Source of the DNA: Halobacillus massiliensis
GTDB lineage: Bacteria; Bacillota; Bacilli; Bacillales; Halobacillaceae
NCBI RefSeq assembly: GCF_900166625.1
Contig: NZ_LT800499.1
Span: 3,855,213-3,919,212, forward strand
DNA length: 64,000 bases
Reading direction: 5' to 3'
The position numbers and the translations under genes are program-made. Under the pieces are notes generated by a model that worked only from the letters and a program-made list of their open reading frames with translations, ran no database searches and was not told the origin of the DNA. How positions within the stretch are numbered: position 1 is the first letter of the stretch; the number at the start of each line of letters is the position of its first letter. This document shows positions 17,746 through 27,277 of the stretch, piece by piece.

Positions 17746-19179
17746 TTAATTATTTAATACAATTATTTTTTCTTCAGTCATTTCTTCAATGGCATAACGA
17801 GGCCCTTCTTTTCCAGTTCCACTTTTCTTCACGCCGCCATATGGCATATGGTCTACTCTATAGCCTGAAGTGTCATTAACAATTAGCCCTCCAACATGGA
17901 TCCCATCCATGGCTTTCATAACAAATGACATGTTATTGGTAAAAAGCCCTGCCTGCAAGCCATAGTCAGAATCATTAACTCGGGTGATAACTTCATCTTC
18001 TTCTCTATAAGTGTCGATTGCTACTACAGGTCCAAAAACCTCCTGTCGACAAACTTTCATGTTATCATTCACATTTGTTAAAACCGTTGGGTGATAAAAG
18101 ACTCCTTTTCTAGCACCACCTGTCGCTACCTTAGCTCCTGCCTCAACAGCTTCATTTACCCATCGTTCCACTCTCATTGCTTCTTCTTCTGCGATCATTG
18201 GACCCATTTGTGTATCTTCTTCCAATGGGTCACCTAGCTTTATTTGTTCCGTAGCCTCACAAACTTTTGATAAAAATTCCTCATATATCTCCTCATGAAC
18301 GTAAACGCGTTGAACAGAGATGCAGACTTGGCCAGCGTTGTTAAAACTTTTTTGTGCTACAAGTTTAGCAGCTTGTTCAATATCAGCATCGTTATGAACA
18401 ATTGTTGCTGAATTGTTCCCTAGTTCAAGTGCTACATTACGCAATCCTGCTTGTTCCCGGATTAACAATCCAACTTTTGGACTTCCTGTGAAAGTAAACA
18501 TATTGATCTCTTGATTAGAAGTCAATAACGGGCCAACGTCTTCTCCTTTTCCTGTCAATACACTCAAACGACCTTTTGGTAAACCAGCTTCTTCGAATAG
18601 ACGTGTGAGTAGCAAAGATGACACTGGTGTCTGCTCTGCTGGTTTTAATATGACACTATTACCAGCTGCAATCGCAGGGCCAATTTTGTGACAAACAAGG
18701 TTAAGAGGAACATTAAAAGGTGTAATGGCTGCTACAATGCCAACTGGATAACGTCTTGTGAAAGCTTTACGGTTTTCTGAACCGGGAGCTGCTTGCACAG
18801 GAATTTCTTCACCGTGAATCCGTTTGGATTCTTCAGCAGAAATTTCTAAAGTTAAAGCCGAACGTTCTACTTCGCCCCGAGCTTCTGTAATTGGTTTTCC
18901 TACTTCTTCAGCAATCGCTCTCGCAAATTCTTCCTGGTTGCTTCGTAGTAACTGAGCGACCTTAAGTAACACCCCATAACGCTCATACTGAGAAAAAGGT
19001 TTAGAGAATGCTTCTTTGGCACTTTTCACAGCACGTTTAACATCTTGTTCTTCTGTTGCAGCGGTTTTGGCAAATACTTCTTGCGTGTACTTATTTAAAA
19101 CGGTATCCTTTTCATCTTTTTCTATCCATTCACCACCAATAAATAATCCAAAAGAATAATCTATAGCAGTTTTATACAT
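17746..19179 (-). CDS. Aldehyde dehydrogenase, probable sulfolactaldehyde dehydrogenase
   Basis: 477 residues. ALDH catalytic residues are Glu252 in LELG and Cys286 in NAGQVCISVQR. Overall it resembles lactaldehyde and SlaB-type dehydrogenases. GGAGG precedes the ATG by 8 bases, 20 bp after the aldolase gene. In sulfo-EMP2 pathways SlaB oxidises 3-sulfolactaldehyde to 3-sulfolactate. The operon (sulfoquinovosidase, isomerase, kinase, aldolase) makes this the natural substrate. Residues that would bind the sulfonate cannot be assigned with certainty by eye. Confidence 0.75.
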   Translation of the reverse strand: MYKTAIDYSFGLFIGGEWIEKDEKDTVLNKYTQEVFAKTAATEEQDVKRAVKSAKEAFSKPFSQYERYGVLLKVAQLLRSNQEEFARAIAEEVGKPITEARGEVERSALTLEISAEESKRIHGEEIPVQAAPGSENRKAFTRRYPVGIVAAITPFNVPLNLVCHKIGPAIAAGNSVILKPAEQTPVSSLLLTRLFEEAGLPKGRLSVLTGKGEDVGPLLTSNQEINMFTFTGSPKVGLLIREQAGLRNVALELGNNSATIVHNDADIEQAAKLVAQKSFNNAGQVCISVQRVYVHEEIYEEFLSKVCEATEQIKLGDPLEEDTQMGPMIAEEEAMRVERWVNEAVEAGAKVATGGARKGVFYHPTVLTNVNDNMKVCRQEVFGPVVAIDTYREEDEVITRVNDSDYGLQAGLFTNNMSFVMKAMDGIHVGGLIVNDTSGYRVDHMPYGGVKKSGTGKEGPRYAIEEMTEEKIIVLNN

Positions 19180-19199
19180 AGCAACGACCTCCTAATTGA

Positions 19200-20090
19200 T
19201 TATAACGTTACGATCTTTTCTTTTATAGAATAGTCACTGGCACGTCCTGTACTTCCAAAGACATCAATTTTTTCTTTGACTTTCTCTTTCATTTGCTCAA
19301 GACCTGCTCCTAAAGAATTAGCAAGTACAAAATCTTCCGGCTGATTTTGCATATAGGTTTGTAATCCTTGAGTAAAAGCCTGACGTAGTTCTGTATCGAC
19401 ATTAATTTTCGAAATTCCTAAGGAAATGGCACGTCTAACTTGTTCATCAGGTACATCAGAACCTCCATGAAGAACAATTGGACGCTGGATAGCATGGGAA
19501 ATCTCTTCTAAGCGATCGAATTGGAGATTAGGAGTTTGGTGATATATACCATGGGCCGTGCCAATGGAGACTGCTAAATAATCTACATCCGTAGCAGTAA
19601 CAAAATCGACCGCTTCCTGTGTTGTTGTAATCAAAGCATCTTTCTCCTCAACAGTAATATCATCTTCTGTACCGCCGATTTTTCCAATCTCACCTTCTGA
19701 ACCAATCCCTAAAGCACGGGCAGCCTCAACGACTTGTTTTGTTACTTTCGTATTTTCTTCAAAAGATAAGGCTGAGCCATCAAACATAACCGATTGAAAA
19801 CCTAATTGGATAGCTTCCATTGTTTGTTCATATTGACGGCTATGGTCTAAGTGAACACAAAGCGGCACACTAAAGCTATCAGCAAAGCTATCGAGCATAT
19901 CTTTCATAGGCTTTAACCCAAGAGTTTGAATAACCTTCTGACCAATCTGGATCATAACTGGGGATTGTTTTTCTTCTGCAGCTTGCAATATGGCCAGAAT
20001 AGTTTCTGCATTATGGGCACTAAAAGCCCCTACTCCATATCCATTCTTAAGTGCTTGATTTAACATAGTTTTTCCATCAATAAATGGCAT
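19200..20090 (-). CDS. Class II aldolase, probable sulfofructose-1-phosphate aldolase
   Basis: 296 residues from the ATG at 20090, 8 bases after AAAGGAG; the ATG at 20096 is too close. Zinc and catalytic residues of the FbaA/GatY family are seen in HLDH (about 80-83), EGEIG (about 132-136), AHG (His near 180) and LHGGSD (His near 208). It would split 6-deoxy-6-sulfofructose-1-phosphate into DHAP and 3-sulfolactaldehyde (SqiA role). Its ribosome site overlaps the end of the GntR gene. Confidence 0.8.
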   Translation of the reverse strand: MPFIDGKTMLNQALKNGYGVGAFSAHNAETILAILQAAEEKQSPVMIQIGQKVIQTLGLKPMKDMLDSFADSFSVPLCVHLDHSRQYEQTMEAIQLGFQSVMFDGSALSFEENTKVTKQVVEAARALGIGSEGEIGKIGGTEDDITVEEKDALITTTQEAVDFVTATDVDYLAVSIGTAHGIYHQTPNLQFDRLEEISHAIQRPIVLHGGSDVPDEQVRRAISLGISKINVDTELRQAFTQGLQTYMQNQPEDFVLANSLGAGLEQMKEKVKEKIDVFGSTGRASDYSIKEKIVTL

Positions 20091-20104
20091 TCTCATTTCT
20101 CCTT

Positions 20105-20836
20105 TTATCGCTTTAATTCAAAACTATAATGATATTGATCATGACGATACTTGGTTTTTGTATATTCAATAGGACGATCATTAACCCCAAAACTTAATCT
20201 TGTCATTTCCAACAAGGCTTCTCCCGCACGAATACCAAGTTCATCCGCTTCATTTATGGTTGCATTAATGGCAGCGATTTTCTCTTTTGCCCGATTCAAG
20301 TAAACGTTGTATTTTTCAAGGATTTCATAATACCGAGCTTCATCAAGATCGTATTTAATTAAGATATCGCCAATATCTTTCGGCCAACACGTTCTCTCAA
20401 GCGCTACAGGCATCTCGTCAGCAAATCGAATTCTTTCTATTAAAAGAATGGGTTGATCATCTTTGATATCAAGCATAGACTTTTCATGGTAAAGGTTGTC
20501 CTTAAATTCTGCACGAATTAAACGACTCTTTGGCGTTTGGCCTCTTTCTAATACTTCTTCGGCAAACCCTTTCAACTGACTAAGATTCCCACTTAATTTT
20601 CTTGGTTTAACAATCGTGCCTCGCCCCTGTTTCTTTTCGACCAGTCCTTCTTGCACTAAAATGGAAACTGCTTGACGAATCGTAGTTCTACTGACATTAA
20701 ATTCTTTCATCAATTCTTGCTCAGTTGGGATTAATTGATCTGGTTTCCAATGACCGTTTTGGATCCGGTCAATAAAAACTTCTTTTAATTGTAAATATAG
20801 GGCAAGGTCTTTATTTGGATTAATATCAGTACTCAC
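20105..20836 (-). CDS. GntR-family (HutC/UTRA) regulator of the sulfosugar operon
   Basis: 243 residues from a GTG at 20836 that overlaps the last 11 bases of the kinase gene; upstream codons lack a ribosome site. A winged helix spans about residues 18-75 (PTEQELMKEFNVSRTTIRQAV). A UTRA effector domain follows (about 90-240), with LIERIRFADEMPVALER. Such regulators release DNA on binding a phosphorylated sugar, here perhaps sulfofructose phosphate. Palindromes AAAGGTA-TC-TACCTTT at 27980-27995 and a near copy at 23413-23428 are the likely operators. Confidence 0.85.
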   Translation of the reverse strand: MSTDINPNKDLALYLQLKEVFIDRIQNGHWKPDQLIPTEQELMKEFNVSRTTIRQAVSILVQEGLVEKKQGRGTIVKPRKLSGNLSQLKGFAEEVLERGQTPKSRLIRAEFKDNLYHEKSMLDIKDDQPILLIERIRFADEMPVALERTCWPKDIGDILIKYDLDEARYYEILEKYNVYLNRAKEKIAAINATINEADELGIRAGEALLEMTRLSFGVNDRPIEYTKTKYRHDQYHYSFELKR

Positions 20837-21992
20837 TAAGTTCCACTCTCCTCTGTTTAACTGGAGGATAGGAAGGACTGTCACCTCCTAACAATGGGGT
20901 AAGCCATTGATAATATGCCTGGTGACTTTCAATGAAAGCAGGTGGCATTAGTCTTTCTTCCTCAGCTATTACATCTTCTAACTTAACGGGTTTTAATTCC
21001 ATTGTATAACAAACAGAAGGCTTACGCTCAATAGATACCATATATCCATCATAGTCTTGCTGCAGCCATTGACCTCCCGTGTAGCCAACTTGATAAGCTT
21101 CGTTGGCATCTACTTGGGATTTACAAGAAGAAGAGGATCTTTGATTCATCCCTAAGAGCTCGGCTCTTGTGGTTACGTTCAATTCCTGCTTAACAAATTC
21201 CCCTATTTCATTAGAGATACCTCCCAAAATAGAACGACCATTCACTTGTTCTAATTTAGCCTGTTCCCCTTTCTTCCATTGGACCCCTTCACTAACAACG
21301 ATGAGGGCATAGCCATAAGAAACCAAAGCTTCCTGAACAGAGTTAATCATAAGCTTTTTATCTATAGGTTTCTCCGGGATTGCTATAAAATGCGGTCCTT
21401 CTTCATCATATTCTTTAAATGCTCCTGAAGCAGCAGCCAACCACCCGGCATTTCTCCCCATAGTTTCCAAAACACGTACTTGCTCAAAGTTTTTCATGGA
21501 GTATAAGTCACGACTCATGTCTTTGGTTGTTTGTGCAATATATTTTGCGGCGCTCGCAAATCCGGGGGCATGATCAGTTGCACCCAAATCATTGTCTACT
21601 GTTTTTGGCATTCCGAGAACTTTAAGCTCAACACCTTGCCTCTCTGCTTCTTGCTTCACTTTATATAAAGCTTCCATCGTCCCATTCCCTCCGATGAAAA
21701 CTAATGTATCAATATTGTGTTTATTAAGGTTTTGAACGGATTTTTCAATAGCTTCCTCATTAAATGGATAACGTCCTGATCGTAAACAAGCTCCTGGGAG
21801 ATCTTGATTATCAAGCACCCAATTCAGCATAGAGGAATCACCTGAACGAAATTTTTCTTCTACAAGACCTTCGTAGCCATCTTCCACAAAGGTAACTTCG
21901 AATTTGTCTTTGACACTTTCTATAAAGCCAGCAAGTGTAGCGTTAATAACAGCTGTAGGTCCTCCCGCTTGCCCAATCGCAATTTTATTCAT
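20826..21992 (-). CDS. PfkA-like kinase, probable 6-deoxy-6-sulfofructose 1-kinase
   Basis: 388 residues of the phosphofructokinase family. GGNGT at 101-105 has Asn where the usual motif is GGDG; its second Gly is the ATP-type residue. PKTVDND at 129-135 has the catalytic Asp133 and the Lys seen in PPi-type enzymes, so phosphoryl-donor choice is unclear. In sulfo-EMP2 operons a PfkA-like SqiK phosphorylates C1 of sulfofructose, whose sulfonate takes the place of the 6-phosphate. It follows the isomerase gene by 15 bp and overlaps the regulator gene. Confidence 0.75.
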   Translation of the reverse strand: MNKIAIGQAGGPTAVINATLAGFIESVKDKFEVTFVEDGYEGLVEEKFRSGDSSMLNWVLDNQDLPGACLRSGRYPFNEEAIEKSVQNLNKHNIDTLVFIGGNGTMEALYKVKQEAERQGVELKVLGMPKTVDNDLGATDHAPGFASAAKYIAQTTKDMSRDLYSMKNFEQVRVLETMGRNAGWLAAASGAFKEYDEEGPHFIAIPEKPIDKKLMINSVQEALVSYGYALIVVSEGVQWKKGEQAKLEQVNGRSILGGISNEIGEFVKQELNVTTRAELLGMNQRSSSSCKSQVDANEAYQVGYTGGQWLQQDYDGYMVSIERKPSVCYTMELKPVKLEDVIAEEERLMPPAFIESHQAYYQWLTPLLGGDSPSYPPVKQRRVELSEY

Positions 21993-22007
21993 AGGGTGTT
22001 CTCCCCT

Positions 22008-23351
22008 TTAATCATTAATATAGACCACCGTTTCCAAGCCGAGCTGGCGGCCAAGTTCAATCAATTCATCAGCAACATCTTCATAGACAAGAGCATAATG
22101 TGGTTCGAACCCTTCTTCCATTAAACTGTATAATGTATCATTAATATCTGTTTCTAATTCCACTTCTACCGATGTTCCATTAAACCGCTGAGGTGTATCC
22201 AATGCATTCCCTCGCATTATTAACAAACGGTACCCTTCAGGTGTATAACCTACACGGAACATAGTCACTTGCCCTGGTTTTAACCCAAACTCCATGGTAA
22301 AACCAAGCTTTCGATTTGGATGTACTCCAGGACGTGCTCCCTGGTCTGGGTGGGCAAGTGAATAGGCTCCAGCTCCACAATGCCAAAATACAACAGAATT
22401 GCTGGCTTCATTTACATGAACCATATCCCCAAGATATGGGGCATTCCCTCCACTTAATTGTTGTAAAATGAACATGGACACCGATCCATGAATATCAGAT
22501 TCACACGAAGAAACAATACCATCCTCTGTAAATTGAGATAGAGTAGAACAAGCAGCAGCTCCCAATTCATTAAAGAAGTCGGGCCAGCAACGTATGGCTA
22601 AACCTGAAAGGTTTTCTTCCTGAATAATAGATTCGACATACGTAGTAAACTGGGCAAACCTTTGAACCGTTTCTTCATTACGATTCAGACCGATCACCTG
22701 CTGTTCTGCACGGTCTATAGCATGCTCCCACTGTTCCTGTGGCAGCTTTTTAGATTCTTCAAATGCCTTCATCAAATCTACTTTTTTGATCTCAACACCT
22801 AACTGTTTATGTAACAGTTCTTCATCCGTTCCCGAAAAAAAGAATCCAGGTGGATGTTCACCAATTACGCCAATTTTAAATTGCTTAAGCTCTTGAATTA
22901 CATATTGGACTTTTAAAAACTTAAGCAGGCGGCTGCGGATTTGTGCCTCTTCAGGATTTCCAAATAAGAAGCCATACGGGTGGTGTGCGCATTTCAATAC
23001 ATGACTCGTACTATTTCCACCTGTGAGTGAATTCAATCGTAGTCTGCCATTAATGCTCGGCTCCCTAATTGACCAAACCATCACCGGAGCCTCCACTTGT
23101 TTGATCAGTTCCTCAACAAATTCTCCATCGGCAAAGGTGACACTTTGGTATATGGATGTCAAGATGTTTTCTTTGTCAATTCCTTTCAGGAAATCACTTA
23201 ATTCATCAGGAGAAGTCAATATCTCTTCCGGTTCTATTACTTCAACCCCAAGACTATTCAGCATGGTTGAACTTTTTTTCCTTTGAGCTTCCCCTGCGTC
23301 TAAATCAAATGTCTTTCTGCCTATTGGGACATATAAAACAGTCATACTCAT
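22008..23351 (-). CDS. L-fucose/L-arabinose isomerase-family protein, probable sulfoquinovose isomerase
   Basis: 447 residues. The fold signature of FucI/AraA enzymes is seen in the central IRCWPDFFNELGAAACSTLSQF region (near 255-275), ESDIHGSVS (near 285) and the C-terminal beta domain GRQLGLETVVY. These metal enzymes interconvert aldoses and ketoses. In this operon it should turn sulfoquinovose into 6-deoxy-6-sulfofructose (SqvD role, from memory of sulfo-EMP2 work). It has its own 85 bp leader with a GntR-type operator, so an internal promoter is likely. Start MSMTV; AAAGGTGG is about 11 bases upstream. Confidence 0.65.
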   Translation of the reverse strand: MSMTVLYVPIGRKTFDLDAGEAQRKKSSTMLNSLGVEVIEPEEILTSPDELSDFLKGIDKENILTSIYQSVTFADGEFVEELIKQVEAPVMVWSIREPSINGRLRLNSLTGGNSTSHVLKCAHHPYGFLFGNPEEAQIRSRLLKFLKVQYVIQELKQFKIGVIGEHPPGFFFSGTDEELLHKQLGVEIKKVDLMKAFEESKKLPQEQWEHAIDRAEQQVIGLNRNEETVQRFAQFTTYVESIIQEENLSGLAIRCWPDFFNELGAAACSTLSQFTEDGIVSSCESDIHGSVSMFILQQLSGGNAPYLGDMVHVNEASNSVVFWHCGAGAYSLAHPDQGARPGVHPNRKLGFTMEFGLKPGQVTMFRVGYTPEGYRLLIMRGNALDTPQRFNGTSVEVELETDINDTLYSLMEEGFEPHYALVYEDVADELIELGRQLGLETVVYIND

Positions 23352-23412
23352 TACGAGGTACCCACCTTTGTTGTATTTGAATTAATTTTAACATACATTA
23401 CTACCTTTAACA

Positions 23413-23428
23413 AAAGGTTACTATCTTT
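23413..23428. promoter_or_regulatory. GntR operator, copy 2 (predicted)
   Basis: AAAGGTTACTATCTTT matches 13 of 16 bases of the perfect palindrome at 27980-27995 and lies about 62 bp before the isomerase start. A half-site CTACCTTT sits at 23401-23408. Confidence 0.55.
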
Positions 23429-23436
23429 AATGAGAG

Positions 23437-25485
23437 TTATAGTGCGTAATTATTTTGAATGTGTTTAAATAGGTCTTTATAAAATGAATCTTTTCTGTAA
23501 AAAACAGGTGGTTCCCCAAAATTAGTTTTAACTTCATACGTTCCCGCTTGGTACTCTTGTCCACTCCACAAGTGCACCCAGTCATCATCTGGAAGGTACA
23601 CGGACCAAGATGATCTGGCCTCTTCATAAACAGGAGCAACTAAAACATCTTCTCCAAGCATGTACTGATACTGAATGTCATACGTCTTTTCATCTTCTTC
23701 ATATTCCATAAAGAGAGGACGTTGAACTGGTATTCCTTTGTCTGTATTCTTTTTAACAAGCTCTTTTAAATAAGGTGCTAGCTCTACATGGATGTTAGTC
23801 ATGCGGGCAAAATGCTTCATTGTTTCTTCGTCTTGATCATATTGGTAATTATCATCCGGCCGATTTCCTTCATGACTTCTCATAACTGGTGTGAACGCAG
23901 CCAGTTCCAGCCATCGAAGAAGCAATTCCTTTGTTCTTTTATTTCCATGGAGAGAGGTATATCCCCCAATATCACTGTGGTGAAGACCATTTCCGCAAAG
24001 TCCTGCCGACAAGGCTGCTGGTATGACAGATGCTATACCGTCATCCAATTCCCAGTTCACACTTTGATCACCAGCCCATAACAACCGGCAATACTGCTGG
24101 CTTCCGGTATAACCGGCACGCATGAAATAAACAATATTATCTTGATTACCTGATTCTTCCACAGCTTCATAATTGACCTTAGCCCACAGCATTGGCCAAG
24201 CATTATGCATTAATTTTGCTGAAACTTGGTTATATAGTTTAGCGTCTGTTGGTAAATACTCTCCAAAGTCAGCCATCCAGCCATCAAGTCCAAAATCGAT
24301 CATATTAACCTGGATAACTTTTTTATACCAATTAAAAGCATCGGGGTTGGTTAAGTCGACTATCCCACAATCGAACTCTCCAAAATCAACTAGATAAACC
24401 TCGTCCTCTTGATTCAGGACAAGGTACTCCTGCTGAATGGCTTCTCTATATAAATCACCATCATTAATAAGGTATGGATTGATATACCCTAATAATCGAA
24501 TGCCATCCGCTTTCCATTCTTTCAATTTCACATCAAGATTTGGATACTCTTTTTCGTCCCATTTCCAATTCCAATTTAACCTTCTACCGAAGGAAGTGAC
24601 TCGTTTGCCTTGCCAATCTTGTGCCCAAACAGCTCCAATTTTAATTCCACTCTGTCGTGCCTGATCGATCTTCTCTTGTACCTTCTCCGTTCCACCTTGC
24701 ATACCAAGCCATATACCATCATAAACCCACTCAGGCAGTTCGGGCTGACGGCCCAAATGAGCAGTAATACGTGTTACTAGATCCTTATAAGTTTCTCCAC
24801 TTTCAAATAAAATGGATTTTGGTACTTCCCATACTTGGAGTTCATGAAAGTCATTATTTCTAAAATCAAAATCTGCATATGCCGTTGTTTCTACATGGCA
24901 GAAATATTTCATCGTAGATATGAAAGTCGGCTGGGGATAATTCGTGTGGTAATAATCCCCACCTGCTTTGTCATGGATATCTGCTTGCCATGTAGTATAA
25001 GTAGATTTATTTCGTCCCACCCCAGGTTCAGAAGTCCAAAGAGGGAAGTGCTTTCCCTTTAAATTTAAATGGGACATTTGCTGCCCACATCCATAGATTC
25101 TTTCATTATCTTCTGAATTAATTCGAATCCAGAAACGATTAAACATCTCCCGATCCCCATTAAACTCTAAACGAAGACTATTATCTTCATACACCAAGTT
25201 CATCAGCAATATAGCCTTGTCTTCTTGTGACCGTTTCAACTGAATTTGGTATCCTGATTCATTTTCTTCAACTAATGAGTATCTCAATCCATTTCGTTCT
25301 ATTAGATAGTCGTCAATATCAAAGTTTCCTCTATACATTTCCATTTTCTCGTTTCCTTGTCCTACAAATACACATGGCGATTCTGGTGTATGGTGAAGAA
25401 GTAAACGACCATCCAATTCTATTTCAAATTGATCTCCTCGAGCGTGTACATTTAATCCTTGTTGTGAACCTGTGGCTGTTCCCAT
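23437..25485 (-). CDS. yihQ: Sulfoquinovosidase (GH31, YihQ type)
   Basis: 682 residues from ATG 25485, 8 bases after GGGGG. E. coli YihQ is of nearly the same length, and its key residues recur at an offset of one. These are nucleophile Asp406 in GWMADFGEYLPTD, acid Asp473 in WAGDQ, and the sulfonate-binding Arg302, Trp305 and Tyr509 (HHSDIGGY). This set is the accepted mark of SQ-specific GH31 enzymes, which release sulfoquinovose from sulfoquinovosyl glycerol or other sulfolipid products. No signal peptide is seen, so it acts inside the cell after uptake of the glycoside. Confidence 0.92.
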   Translation of the reverse strand: MGTATGSQQGLNVHARGDQFEIELDGRLLLHHTPESPCVFVGQGNEKMEMYRGNFDIDDYLIERNGLRYSLVEENESGYQIQLKRSQEDKAILLMNLVYEDNSLRLEFNGDREMFNRFWIRINSEDNERIYGCGQQMSHLNLKGKHFPLWTSEPGVGRNKSTYTTWQADIHDKAGGDYYHTNYPQPTFISTMKYFCHVETTAYADFDFRNNDFHELQVWEVPKSILFESGETYKDLVTRITAHLGRQPELPEWVYDGIWLGMQGGTEKVQEKIDQARQSGIKIGAVWAQDWQGKRVTSFGRRLNWNWKWDEKEYPNLDVKLKEWKADGIRLLGYINPYLINDGDLYREAIQQEYLVLNQEDEVYLVDFGEFDCGIVDLTNPDAFNWYKKVIQVNMIDFGLDGWMADFGEYLPTDAKLYNQVSAKLMHNAWPMLWAKVNYEAVEESGNQDNIVYFMRAGYTGSQQYCRLLWAGDQSVNWELDDGIASVIPAALSAGLCGNGLHHSDIGGYTSLHGNKRTKELLLRWLELAAFTPVMRSHEGNRPDDNYQYDQDEETMKHFARMTNIHVELAPYLKELVKKNTDKGIPVQRPLFMEYEEDEKTYDIQYQYMLGEDVLVAPVYEEARSSWSVYLPDDDWVHLWSGQEYQAGTYEVKTNFGEPPVFYRKDSFYKDLFKHIQNNYAL

Positions 25486-25516
25486 GAAACAGACCCCCAT
25501 TCCATTTATTAAAATA

Positions 25517-27277
25517 TTATAGATTGCCTGCTTTTTTTAACTGATCTTCTTGTAAACTGGCATATTTCTTCTCCCAATTCTTTTTCGCAATCATTAGAAT
25601 AGCCACTGTTATTGCTGCTAAACCTGCGGAAGCCATCCAGAATCTATTAGAAACAATTGCATTTGGGTAGGCCAACCCAATTGGCGAGAAGACGATATAA
25701 GCGAATATCATTAAGCTCACTAGTAATACGGCTGTAGGAAGTGCATATTTCCAAGGAACCATATCGACTTTAGGGCTATACTTGACAGAATAAGGTGTTG
25801 CAAGAGGGCGAATGTAACCGACAACGAGCATAATTGCTATCTCAATAACAAAAAGGATCGCTGAAATATGAATAAAATTCATTGTAATTTCAATACCGAA
25901 TAGCTGGTCCAATCCCCACACCAGCATATAATAAGTAACAACGTGGAATATCACAGCGATCTTTGCACCTAGCGGCGGTACAAATTTAGACGCTATCCCA
26001 ATGAGAACGATAGCAATAATTGGGATGTTGAAAAAACCTGTGAATTGGCGAATAATATTCCAAAGCCCTTCTGGTGCATTCATAAGTAATGGTGCAATAA
26101 AAAATGAAACCAGTGCTAAAATAGTGCCAAAAAACTTACTGACTCGAACTAATTGCTGGTCGGAGGCTTCCGGCCTAAATCCAGGCTTATAGATATCTAA
26201 TGCAAACATAGTTGCGGCACTATTCAACAATGAGTTGAAGCTTGAAAACACTGCCCCTAAAAGGACTGCCAAGAAAAGACCGGAGAAAATAGTAGGCATC
26301 AGGTTAGATACCATTGTCGGATAAGCTAAATCCATTGTCTGCATTCCACTTCCATACAAATGAAAGGCGAGCACTCCTGGAATCATCATAAGAATAGGAA
26401 CAATTAACTTATAAAATCCAGAAAACAGAACTCCTTTTTGGCCCTCTGCCAAGTTTTTAGCTCCTAGCGCCCTTTGAATGACGTACTGGTTAGTGCCCCA
26501 ATAAAACATGTTCATAAAGATCATTCCAGTAAAAATTGTAGAAAATGGAACAGAGTCTTCACTGGATCCAATGGCATTCAACTTATCCGCATTATCGGTA
26601 GTCATTGTCTTGAATCCTTCAAAGAAATTCCCATCACCTAAAGCAAACAATCCTAAAATAGGAATCATAAGACCAATGACCAATAAACCGATCCCGTTTA
26701 AGGTATCTGATACAGCAACCGCTTTCAATCCGCCGAAAATTGCATAAATGGCACCAATTATTCCTATTATCCATATGACTAACCAAATGGATGATTCGTA
26801 TGAAATACCTAGTAAACCTGGAACATCAAATAACTTTAAAACAGCTAATGCCCCAGAATACAAAACAGAAGGGATCGTAACAAATACATATCCAAGCATA
26901 AATAACAGAACAATATATCTTCTTACACCATCATCAAACCTTGTACTAAGAAACTCTGGTAAAGTAGAGAACGCTCCGCCAAGATATTTCGGCAACAGCA
27001 CCAAAGCCATTATAATAACAGCAATTGGAGCTGTTACTTCCCAAGCCATATTAGATAAATTCGCGCTATACGCTTGTCCATTTAACCCAATCAATTGTTC
27101 AGCGGACAAGTTTGTTAATAATAAACTACCAGCAATAAATCCTCCTGTAAGACCACGTCCAGCTAAAAAGTATCCATCGGAGTCATTTACTTGCCCCTTT
27201 GCTTTCCGATAAGATATCCAACCGACAAGTCCCATAAAGAATACACATGTAATTAAAGTAAAAGCAATGCTATTCAT
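25517..27277 (-). CDS. Sodium:solute symporter (SSS family), candidate SQ/SQ-glycoside importer
   Basis: 586 residues with about 14 membrane segments. The N-terminal SDGYFLAGRGLTGG motif and GGLKAVAVSDTLNG are typical of SGLT-like sugar symporters. Its ATG overlaps the end of the DUF4867 gene, and the sulfoquinovosidase gene follows 32 bp on. In this operon it most likely imports sulfoquinovose or its glycerol glycoside with sodium, which would suit a salt-adapted cell. The substrate is inferred from context only. Confidence 0.75.
   Translation of the reverse strand: MNSIAFTLITCVFFMGLVGWISYRKAKGQVNDSDGYFLAGRGLTGGFIAGSLLLTNLSAEQLIGLNGQAYSANLSNMAWEVTAPIAVIIMALVLLPKYLGGAFSTLPEFLSTRFDDGVRRYIVLLFMLGYVFVTIPSVLYSGALAVLKLFDVPGLLGISYESSIWLVIWIIGIIGAIYAIFGGLKAVAVSDTLNGIGLLVIGLMIPILGLFALGDGNFFEGFKTMTTDNADKLNAIGSSEDSVPFSTIFTGMIFMNMFYWGTNQYVIQRALGAKNLAEGQKGVLFSGFYKLIVPILMMIPGVLAFHLYGSGMQTMDLAYPTMVSNLMPTIFSGLFLAVLLGAVFSSFNSLLNSAATMFALDIYKPGFRPEASDQQLVRVSKFFGTILALVSFFIAPLLMNAPEGLWNIIRQFTGFFNIPIIAIVLIGIASKFVPPLGAKIAVIFHVVTYYMLVWGLDQLFGIEITMNFIHISAILFVIEIAIMLVVGYIRPLATPYSVKYSPKVDMVPWKYALPTAVLLVSLMIFAYIVFSPIGLAYPNAIVSNRFWMASAGLAAITVAILMIAKKNWEKKYASLQEDQLKKAGNL

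Noticed and set aside
26748-27212. 154-codon plus-strand frame opposite the symporter gene
   Set aside because: Mirror of membrane-segment codons; no ribosome site or promoter.
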